A stretch of 64,000 nt of DNA from Rutidosis leptorrhynchoides (lineage: Eukaryota; Streptophyta; Magnoliopsida; Asterales; Asteraceae), in contig NC_092339.1 in NCBI RefSeq assembly GCF_046630445.1, forward strand, positions 79,569,501 through 79,633,500. Direction: 5' to 3'. Below the pieces are notes generated by a model. The model did no database searches and had not been told where the DNA came from. It saw nothing but the letters and a program-made list of their open reading frames with translations. This document shows positions 1 to 10,480 of this stretch, piece by piece (positions within the stretch are counted from its first letter, which is position 1; each line of letters starts with the position of its first letter). The position numbers and the translations under genes are program-made.

Positions 1-3000
1 TTATTAAGTGTATTAACAATGAAATACATATGTAAAAATAAGACTACTAACTTAATGATTTCGAAACGAGACATATATGTAACGATTATCGTTGTAACGA
101 CATTTAACTGTATATACATCATACTGAGATATATTATATATCATAATATCATGATAATATAACAATTTAACATCTCATTTGTTATAATAAACAATGGGTT
201 AACAACATTCAACAAGATCATTAACCTAAAGGTTTCAAAACAACATTTACATGTAACGACTAACGATGACTTAACGACTCAGTTAAAATGTATATACATG
301 TAGTGTTTTAATATGTATTCATACACTTTTGAAAGACTTCAAGACACTTATCAAAATACTTCTACTTAACAAAAATGCTTACAATTACATTCTCGTTCAG
401 TTTCATCAACAATTCTACTCGTATGCACCCGTATTCGTACTCGTACAATACACAGCTTTTAGATGTATGTACTATTGGTATATACACTCCAATGATTAGC
501 TCTTAGCAGCCCATGTGAGTCACCTAACACATGTGGGAACCATCATTTGGCAACTAGCATGAAATATCTCATAAAATTACAAAAATATGAGTAATCATTC
601 ATGACTTATTTACATGAAAACAAAATTACATATCCTTTATATCTAATCCATACACCAACGACCAAAAACACCTACAAACACTTTCATTCTTCAATTTTCT
701 TCATCTAATTGATCTCTCTCAAGTTCTATCTTCAAGTTCTAAGTGTTCTTCATAAATTTCAAAAGTTCTAGTTTCATAAAATCAAGAATACTTTCAAGTT
801 TGCTAGCTCACTTCCAATCTTGTAAGGTGATCATCCAACCTCAAGAAATCTTTGTTTCTTACAGTAGGTTATCATTCTAATACAAGGTAATAATCATATT
901 CAAACTTTGGTTCAATTTCTATAACTATAACAATCTTATTTCAAGTGATGATCTTACTTGAACTTGTTTTCGTGTCATGATTCTGCTTCAAGAACTTCGA
1001 GCCATCCAAGGATCCGTTGAAGCTAGATCCATTTTTCTCTTTTCCAGTAGGTTTATCCAAGGAACTTAAGGTAGTAATGATGTTCATAACATCATTCGAT
1101 TCATACATATAAAGCTATCTTATTCGAAGGTTTAAACTTGTAATCACTAGAACATAGTTTAGTTAATTCTAAACTTGTTCGCAAACAAAAGTTAATCCTT
1201 CTAACTTGACTTTTAAAATTAACTACACACATGTTCTATATCTATATGATATGCTAACTTAATGATTTAAAACCTGGAAACACGAAAAACACCGTAAAAC
1301 CGGATTTACGCCGTCGTAGTAACACCGCGGGCTGTTTTGGGTTAGTTAATTAAAAACTATGATAAACTTTGATTTAAAAGTTATTATTCTGAGAAAATGA
1401 TTTTTATTATGAACATGAAACTATATCCAAAAATTATGGTTAAACTCAAAGTGGAAGTATGTTTTCTAAAATGGTCATCTAGACGTCGTTCTTTCGACTG
1501 AAATGACTACCTTTACAAAAACGACTTGTAACTTATTTTTCCGACTATAAACCTATACTTTTTCTGTTTAGATTCATAAAATAGAGTTCAATATGAAACC
1601 ATAGCAATTTGATTCACTCAAAACGGATTTAAAATGAAGAAGTTATGGGTAAAACAAGATTGGATAATTTTTCTCATTTTAGCTACGTGAAAATTGGTAA
1701 CAAATCTATTCCAACCAAAACTTAATCAACTTGTATTGTATATTATGTAATCTTGAGATACCATAGACACGTATACAATGTTTCGACCTATCATGTCGAC
1801 ACATCTATATATATTTCGGAACAACCATAGACACTCTATATGTGAATGTTGGAGTTAGCTATACAGGGTTGAGGTTGATTCCAAAATATATATAGTTTGA
1901 GTTGTGATCAATACTGAGATACGTATACACTGGGTCGTGGATTGATTCAAGATAATATTTATCGATTTATTTCTGTACATCTAACTGTGGACAACTAGTT
2001 GTAGGTTACTAACGAGGACAGCTGACTTAATAAACTTAAAACATCAAAATATATTAAAAGTGTTGTAAATATATTTTGAACATACTTTGATATATATGTA
2101 TATATTGTTATAGGTTCGTGAATCAACCAGTGGCCAAGTCTTACTTCCCGACGAAGTAAAAATCTGTGAAAGTGAGTTATAGTCCCACTTTTAAAATCTA
2201 ATATTTTTGGGATGAGAATACATGCAGGTTTTATAAATGATTTACAAAATAGACACAAGTATGTGAAACTACATTCTATGGTTGAATTATCGAAATCGAA
2301 TATGCCCCTTTTTATTAAGTCTGGTAATCTAAGAATTAGGGAACAGACACCCTAATTGACGCGAATCCTAAAGATAGATCTATCGGGCCCAACAAGCCCC
2401 ATCCAAAGTACCGGATGCTTTAGTACTTCGAAATTTATATCATATCCGAAGGGTGTCCAGGAATGATGGGGATATTCTTATATATGCATCTTGTTAATGT
2501 CGGTTACCAGGTGTTCACCATATGAATGATTTTTATCTCTATGTATGGGATGTGTATTGAAATATGAAATCTTGTGGTCTATTGTTACGATTTGATATAT
2601 ATAGGTTAAACCTATAACTCACCAACATTTTTGTTGACGTTTAAAGCATGTTTATTCTCAGGTGAATACTAAGAGCTTCCGCTGTTGCATACTAAAATAA
2701 GGACAAGATTTGGAGTCCATGTTTGTATGATATTGTGTAAAAACTGCATTCCAGAAACTGATTTCGATGTAACATATTTGTATTATAAACCATTATGTAA
2801 TGGTCGTGTGTAAACAGGATATTTTAGATTATCATTATTTGATAATCTACGTAAAGCTTTTTAAACCTTTATTTATGAAATAAAGGTTATGGTTTGTTTT
2901 AAAAATGAATGCAGTCTTTGAAAAACGTCTCATATAGAGGTCAAAACCTCGCAACGAAATCAATTAATATGGAACGTTTTTAATCAATAAGAACGGGACA

Positions 3001-3005
3001 TTTCA
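1..3005 (+). repeat. 5' LTR of element A (left-truncated by window edge)
   Basis: The sequence is collinear with 10005-22489 once element B is removed, and with the element C LTRs at 49327-52765 and 59419-62965. It ends in TTTCA directly before the primer-binding site. The first 420 bp of the LTR lie outside the window. An 87-codon antisense reading frame recurs in every copy of this LTR and is not treated as a gene. Confidence 0.95.
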
Positions 3006-3007
3006 GT

Positions 3008-3019
3008 TGGTATCCGAGC
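3008..3019 (+). other. Primer-binding site of element A
   Basis: Two bases after the LTR end, the sequence closely resembles TGGTATCAGAGC. That motif is the complement of the initiator-methionine tRNA 3' end used by Tekay and many other plant Ty3/gypsy elements. Confidence 0.8.
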
Positions 3020-3214
3020 GTTGGTCTTAGAGAACCAGAAAATTTGCATTAGTGTGTCTTATCGAGTTTGTTAGGATGCATTAGTGAGTCTGGACTTCGA
3101 CCGTGTTTTCTTTAAAAATGATTGCTTAACATTTTTGTTGGAAACTATATATTTTTAACATATGAATATTATGTGATATATTAATCTCTTAACGTGTTTA
3201 ATATTATGTGATAG

Positions 3215-3811
3215 ATGTCTACCTCTAGAACAAGTCCCATTGACTCACCTAATAATAATGAAGAGTCAAATGTAAATTAGAATGATTCGTGGACTGATTC
3301 ACAAGTTCCCGAAGAGGAACCGGAAGAAGAGTCGGAACCGGAAGAAGAATCGGAACCGGAAGAAGAATCGGAACCGGTGGGGGAAATAATAAAACGGTTA
3401 AGTAAAAGAGAATCCTCAACCAACCGACCAAGGTTAATTATGGTCAATGGTGTTTCCGCCACGGAAGCAAAATATTGGGAGGATTACCAATTCTCCGATG
3501 AATCGGATTCCGACGAGAATTCCAATGATGTTATAGAAATTACCCCAACTGAATTTAAAAAGACAAAAGAAAATAATAAGGGAAAGGGCATAAAAATAGA
3601 GAAATCTAATTCCAACCCCGATGAACTTTATATGTATCGTCAACCCCCGAAGTCCTTAAGTTGTAACAATGACCCGGGAACCTCTAAACCACCAGGTTTT
3701 TCTAAACCAATGTGGACAACGACGGCTCGTATTAGGGAAACATCATATATCCCTAGAAACTTGGCAAAACGAACCAAAACCGAAGAAGAAGAAACGAGCG
3801 AGTCGGAATAA
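3215..3811 (+). pseudogene. Acidic Glu/Pro-rich extra coding region in element A
   Basis: This coding region lies between the primer-binding site and gag and has a counterpart in element C (52975-53645). It begins MSTS, runs through a repeated E-E-S-E-P tract, and continues with a basic-acidic stretch containing RPRLIMVNGVSA and EDYQFSDESD. It reads on the same strand as gag-pol. I do not recognise it as a known family. It may be an accessory protein of the element or part of the captured host sequence. The copy is broken by about one change. Confidence 0.6.
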
Positions 3812-3948
3812 GATAGTTGTATTCGTGTGGTGTAATATATGTAATATAGTGTTCTTATGCTTTATGATATATGTAAAAATTGCTTGTATTAATAAGTATT
3901 TTTTTTATGAATCTAACTCTTGTCTATTTTACAGTTTAAAAACACAAA

Positions 3949-4632
3949 ATGGATAGACAACCCAATATTTTAAGAGACCTACCCGGAGACATGATTGATG
4001 AAATCTTGTCTAGAGTTGGCCAGAATTCCTCGGCACAACTATTTAAGGCGAGATCAGTTTGTAAGACATTCGAAGAACGTTCCAAGAATGTCTTGGTTTA
4101 TTAGAGACTTTCATTTGAAAGATGGGGGATATCACATTGGGAAACCCATAAGTTACGATGTGTTTACTTTGACGCATATATTGCGGGGAACCCAAATGCT
4201 ATTTTACGCAACGGGTTAAGAAATTATTTTGACTCAATATATCCGAATATTGGACTTCGTGATTTAGAAAAAGCGGCTAACATGCAACATAAAGAAGCAT
4301 GTTATGCTTACGGATTAGTAATGTTCACTTCTCACCAAAGTGAGAACAAGAACATCGGGCTACAACTATTAAACAAAACGTTTCCACAAGTGACGGAGTC
4401 GGTAATTGGGGTAAGAAATGAGGTTTTTAGATTATTACGGGACTGTTGGACATTACGTAACCCTCGTCCCTTTGACGACGTTACAATACGCTGTCTTATC
4501 AACGGCCATAACGGTTATGTTCCACAAGACCAAGGATGGGAAGTAGTCCTAGTAAAACCAGAATGCATGACTTGTTTCTGGACGTATGAATTACGTGTCT
4601 TTATTGCCTTTGCTGAACGACTTGTGTACTAG
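3949..4632 (+). pseudogene. F-box-protein-like coding region captured by element A
   Basis: This coding region starts MDRQPNILRDLPGDM and spans 228 codons to TAG, the same length as in element C. It opens with an F-box-like segment (LPGDMIDEILSRVG, then a VCKTF motif). Further on comes the N-G-L-R-N-Y-F and LEKAANMQHKEACYAYGLVM pattern seen in plant F-box proteins of the At1g67623/At2g35280 type, where short SEL1-like helices follow the F-box. F-box proteins are SKP1-bound substrate receptors of SCF ubiquitin ligases and are not part of normal Ty3/gypsy coding capacity, so host gene capture is inferred. A splice-acceptor-like TTTTACAG lies just upstream. The copy is broken by about one change. 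Confidence 0.75.
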
Positions 4633-4974
4633 CTAGAATTATCTTCACAACTATCTTGTATCAAAGTTATTGTGTGCTATATTTCATGCTTTATGTAAAA
4701 ATAAGCGGTATTGTAAGTTTGTAAAATATTGTATAAAAGTTTGAACGCGAAATATTATTATAATCAGTTTTTCATATAGAATTGTAGTAGTTGAATTGTA
4801 TATTAGCTACTAAGTATGAACTTAACGGGTAGGTACTACCCGAATTTAAACTTATAAAACGCTAATATGAAGAAAAAGCTTTTATAAATGAGTTCATATT
4901 ATGCTACGAAATACTATTAACTACTCTTAATATTCTGTATGATTAACTTGTTCCATTTAACTATTTTGAAGGAA

Positions 4975-7900
4975 ATGGCACCGACTACTCGACACACCGT
5001 GAATATGAATGAAGAGGAATTCCGTACTTTTCTAGCTTCAAACATAGCCGCAGTACAGGCTGCGCTACATACCAACAATAACCTTGGATCTAGCAGTACA
5101 GGAAATCGTGTAGGATGCACCTACAAAGAATTCACTGCCTGCAAACCTTTGGAATTTGATGGAACCGAAGGACCGATCGGATTGAAACGGTGGACCGAGA
5201 AGGTCGAATCGGTGTTTGCCATAAGTAAGTGTACTGAAGAGGACAAAGTGAAGTACGCTACGCATACCTTCACAGGTTCTGCGTTAACATGGTGGAATAC
5301 CTATCTAGAACAAGTGGGACAAGACGATGCGTACGCACTACCGTGGTCAGCATTCAAGCACTTGATGAACGAGAAGTACCGTCCCAGAACCGAGGTCAAT
5401 AAGCTCAAGACAGAACTTAGAGGGTTACGAACCCAAGGATTTGATATTACCACGTACGAAAGACGATTCACAGAATTGTGCCTATTGTGTCCTGGAGCAT
5501 TCGAAGATGAGGAAGAGAAGATCGACGTGTTTGTGAAAGGATTACCGGAAAGAATCCAAGAAGATATAAGTTCACACGAGCCCGCCTCTATACAACAGGC
5601 ATGTAGAATGGCTCACAAACTAGTGAACCAGATTGAAGAAAGAATTAAAGAACAGACTGCTGAAGAGGCCAATGTGAAGCAAGGCAAAAGAAAGTGGGAG
5701 GAAAACGGTGATAAGAATCACCAATACAACAACAACAGTAATTACAACAATAATCGCAACAATTATCCCAACAATCGCAACATCAATCGCAACTACAACA
5801 AACGGCCCAACAACAACAACAACAGCAACAACAACTACAACAATCATCCCAACAACAATAATAACCGCAACAACAACAACAACAATCAGAAGCAGCTATG
5901 CCAAAGGTGTGAAAAGTATCACTCGGGGTTCTGCACCAAATTTTGCAACAAGTGTAAAAGAAATGGTCATAGCGCGGCGAAGTGTGAGGTCTACGGACCA
6001 GGGGTTAATAGAACGAAAGGAACAAATGGTGTCGGAACGAGTAATGGCGGAGCAAGTAGTGTCGGAGCAAGTTATGCCAATGTAGTTTGTTATAAATGTG
6101 GAAAACCGGGCCACATTATTAGAAATTGCCCGAACCAGGAGAACACGAATGGACAAGGCCGCGGAAGAGTTTCCAATATTAATGCGGCAGAGGCACAGGA
6201 AGACCCGGAGCTTGTTACGGGTACGTTTCTTATTGACAATAAATCTGCTTACATTTTATTTGATTCGGGTGCGGATAGAAGCTATATGAGTAGAGATTTT
6301 TGTGCTAAATTAAGTTGTCCATTGACGCCTTTGGATAGTAAATTTTTACTCGAATTAGCAAATGGTAAATTAATTTCAGCAGATAATATATGTCGGAATC
6401 GAGAAATTAAACTGGTTAGCGAAACATTTAAGATTGATTTGATACCAGTAGAGTTAGGGAGTTTTGATGTGATAATCGGTATGGACTGGTTGAAAGAAGT
6501 GAAAGCAGAGATCGTTTGTTACAAAAATGCAATTCTCATTATACGAGAAAAAGGAAAACCCTTAATGGTGTACGGAGAAAAGGGCAACACGAAGCTACAT
6601 CTTATTAGTAATTTGAAGGCACAAAAACTAATAAGAAAAGGTTGCTATGCTGTTCTAGCACACGTCGAGAAAGTACAAACTGAAGAAAAGAGCATCAATG
6701 ATGTTCCCATTGCAAAAGAATTTCCCGATGTATTTCCGAAAGAATTACCGGGATTACCCCCACATCGATCCGTTGAATTTCAAATAGATCTTGTACCAGG
6801 AGCTGCACCAATAGCTCGTGCTCCTTACAGACTCGCACCCAGCGAGATGAAAGAACTGCAAAGCCAATTACAAGAACTTTTAGAGCGTGGTTTCATTCGA
6901 CCAAGCACATCACCGTGGGGAGCTCCTGTTTTGTTTGTCAAGAAGAAAGATGGTACATTCAGGTTGTGTATCGACTACCGAGAGTTGAACAAACTTACCA
7001 TCAAGAACCGCTACCCACTACCGAGAATCGACGACTTATTTGATCAACTACAAGGCTCGTCTGTTTATTCAAAGATTGACTTACGTTCCGGGTATCATCA
7101 AATGCGGGTGAAAGAAGATGATATTCCAAAGACTGCTTTCAGAACACGTTACGGTCATTACGAGTTTATGGTCATGCCGTTTGGTTTAACTAATGCACCA
7201 GCTATGTTCATGGACCTTATGAACCGAGTGTGTGGACCATACCTTGACAAGTTTGTCATTGTTTTCATTGATGACATACTTATTTACTCAAAGAATGACC
7301 AAGAACACGGTGAACATTTGAGAAAGGTGTTAGAAGTATTGAGGAAGGAAGAATTGTACGCTAAGTTTTCAAAGTGTGCATTTTGGTTGGAAGAAGTTCA
7401 ATTCCTCGGTCACATAGTGAACAAAGAAGGTATTAAGGTGGATCCGGCAAAGATAGAAACTGTTGAAAAGTGGGAAACCCCGAAAACTCCGAAACACATA
7501 CGCCAGTTTTTAGGACTAGCTGGTTACTACAGAAGGTTCATCCAAGACTTTTCCAGAATAGCAAAACCCTTGACTGCATTAACGCATAAAGGTAAGAAAT
7601 TTGAATGGAATGATGAACAAGAGAAAGCGTTTCAGTTATTGAAGAAAAAGCTAACTACGGCACCTATATTGTCATTGCCTGAAGGGAATGATGATTTTGT
7701 GATTTATTGTGACGCATCAAAGCAAGGTCTCGGTTGTGTATTAATGCAACGAACGAAGGTGATTGCTTATGCGTCTAAACAATTGAAGATTCACGAACAA
7801 AATTATACGATGCATGATTTGGAATTAGGCGCAGTTGTTTTTGCATTAAAGACTTGGAGGCACTACTTATATGGGGTCAAAAGTATTATATATAGTGACC

Positions 7901-9549
7901 ACAAAAGTCTTCAACACATATTTAATCAGAAACAACTGAATATGAGGCAGCGTAGGTGGATTGAATTGTTGAATGATTACGACTTTGAGATTCGTTACCA
8001 CCCGGGGAAGGCAAATGTGGTAGCCGATGCCTTGAGCAGGAAGGACAGAGAACCCATTCGAGTAAAATCTATGAATATAATGATTCATAATAACCTTACT
8101 ACTCAAATAAAGGAGGCGCAACAAGGAGTTTTAAAAGAGGGAAATTTAAAGGATGAAATACCCAAAGGATCGGAGAAGCATCTTAATATTCGGGAAGACG
8201 GAACCCGGTATAGGGCTGAAAGGATTTGGGTACTAAAATTTGGAGATATGAGAGAAATGGTACTTAGAGAAGCTCATAAAACCAGATACTCAATACATCC
8301 TGGAACGGGGAAGATGTACAAGGATCTCATTAAATATTTTTGGTGGCCGGGTATGAAAGCCGATGTTGCTAAATACGTAGGAGAATGTTTGACGCGTTCT
8401 AAGGTCAAAGCTGAGCATCAGAAACCATCAGGTCTACTTCAACAACCCGAAATCCCAGAATGGAAATGGGAAAACATTACCATGGATTTCATCACTAAAT
8501 TGCCAAGGACTGCAAGTGGTTTTGATACTATTTGGGTAATAGTTGATCGTCCCACCAAATCATCACACTTCCTACCAATAAGAGAAGATGACAAGATGGA
8601 GAAGTTAGCACGACTGTATTTGAAGGAAGTCGTCTCCAGACATGGAATACCAATCTCTATTATCTCTGATAGGGATGGCAGATTTATTTCAAGATTCTGG
8701 CAGACATTACAGCAAGCATTAGGAACTCATCTAGACATGAGTACTGCCTATCATCCACAAACTGATGGGTAGAGCGAAAGGACGATACAAACGCTTGAAG
8801 ACATGCTACGAGCATGTGTTATTGATTTCGGAAACAGTTGGGATCGACATCTACCGTTAGCAGAATTTTCCTACAACAACAGCTACCATTCAAGCATTGA
8901 GATGGTGCCGTTTGAAGCACTTTATGGTAGAAAGTGCAGGTCTCCGATTTTTTGGAGTGAAGTGGGGGATAGACAGATTACAGGTCCAGAGATTATACAA
9001 GAAACTACCGAGAAGATCATCCAAATTCAACAACGGTTGAAAACCGCCCAAAGTCGACAAAAGAGCTACGCTGACATTAAAAGAAAAGATATAGAATTTG
9101 AAATTGGAGAGATGGTCATGCTTAAAGTTGCACCTTGGAAAGGCGTTGTTCGATTTGGTAAACGAGGGAAATTAAATCCAAGGTATATTGGACCATTCAA
9201 GATTATTGATCATGTCGGACCAGTAGCTTACCGACTTGAGTTACCTCAACAACTCGCGGCTGTACATAACACTTTCCACGTCTCGAATTTGAAGAAATGT
9301 TTTGCTAAAGAAGATCTCACTATTCCGTTAGATGAAATCCAAATCAACTAAAAACTTCAATTCATCGAAGAACCCGTCGAAATAATGGATCGTGACGTTA
9401 AAAGACTTAAGCAAAACAAGATACCAATTGTTAAGGTTCGATGGAATGCTCGTAGAGGACCCGAGTTCACCTGGGAGCGTGAAGATCAGATGAAGAAGAA
9501 ATACCCGCATCTATTTCCAGAAGATTCGTCAACACCTTCAACAGCTTAA
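4975..9549 (+). pseudogene. gag-pol polyprotein region of element A
   Basis: The start MAPTTRH follows GAAGGAA. Parts in order are: Gag core (FDGTEGP, TWWNTY), a long Asn-rich linker encoded by AAC/AAT repeats, CCHC zinc knuckles ([14 protein letters not shown]), aspartic protease (LFDSGAD), reverse transcriptase ([10 protein letters not shown]), RNase H ([11 protein letters not shown]), integrase ([28 protein letters not shown]), and a C-terminal chromodomain-like tail. This order and tail are typical of the Tekay lineage. The region is broken by roughly one or two changes, and most of its length is well preserved. Confidence 0.93.
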
Positions 9550-9584
9550 AATTTCGGGACGAAATTTATTTAACGGGTAGGTAC
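9549..9584 (+). other. Palindrome and polypurine-like end of element A
   Basis: AAATTTCGGGACGAAATTT, an 8-bp perfect stem with a GGA loop, begins right after the end of the coding region. It is followed by TAACGGGTAGGTAC, which abuts the 3' LTR. The same palindrome occupies the same place in B and C. The G/A-rich end next to the LTR is where plus-strand priming would be expected. Confidence 0.6.
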
Positions 9585-10480
9585 TGTAGTGACCCGAACT
9601 TTTCCATGTTTATATATATTAATTGAGATTGATATTTACATGATTAAATGTTTCCAACATGTTAAGCAATCAAACTTGTTAAGACTTGATTAATTGAAAT
9701 ATGTTTCATATAGACAATTGACCACCCAAGTTGACCGGTGATTCACGAACGTTAAAACTTGTAAAAACTATACGATGACATATATAGGGTTATATATATA
9801 GTTAACATGTTTTTATTATAAGTATGTATCTCATTAGGTATTTTAACAATGAGTTATATACATAAAAATGAGACTATTAATTTAAGAAACTCGAAAACGA
9901 TATATATAACGATTATCGTTATAACAACGTCTTACTAGGTACATATGAATCATATTAAGATATTGATACACTTGGTTAATTATGTTAAATGATAAGTAAA
10001 TATATTATTAAGTGTATTAACAATGAAATACATATGTAAAAATAAGACTACTAACTTAATGATTTCGAAACGAGACATATATGTAACGATTATCGTTGTA
10101 ACGACATTTAACTGTATATACATCATACTGAGATATATTATATATCATAATATCATGATAATATAACAATTTAACATCTCATTTGTTATAATAAACAATG
10201 GGTTAACAACATTCAACAAGATCATTAACCTAAAGGTTTCAAAACAACATTTACATGTAACGACTAACGATGACTTAACGACTCAGATAAAATGTATATA
10301 CATGTAGTGTTTTAATATGTATTCATACACTTTTGAAAGACTTCAAGACACTTATCAAAATACTTCTACTTAACAAAAATGCTTACAATTACATCCTCGT
10401 TCAGTTTCATCAACAATTCTACTCGTATGCACCCGTATTCGTACTCGTACAATACACAGCTTTTAGATGTATGTACTATT
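9585..10480 (+). repeat. 3' LTR of element A, left part
   Basis: The LTR starts TGTAGTGACCCG directly after the polypurine-like end and runs to the insertion point of element B. The last five bases, CTATT (10476-10480), are the target site duplicated by B. The rest of this LTR resumes at 19956. Confidence 0.93.

Noticed and set aside
1995-2258. 87-codon antisense reading frame repeated in four LTR copies (also near 21479, 51754 and 61847)
   Set aside because: It recurs because the LTRs are copies of one another. It has no recognisable domain and lies antisense in non-coding LTR sequence.
5700-5900. AAC/AAT runs as CRISPR-like or satellite arrays
   Set aside because: They are the coding repeat of the Asn-rich Gag linker. 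There are no spacers and no repeat-spacer pattern anywhere in the window.
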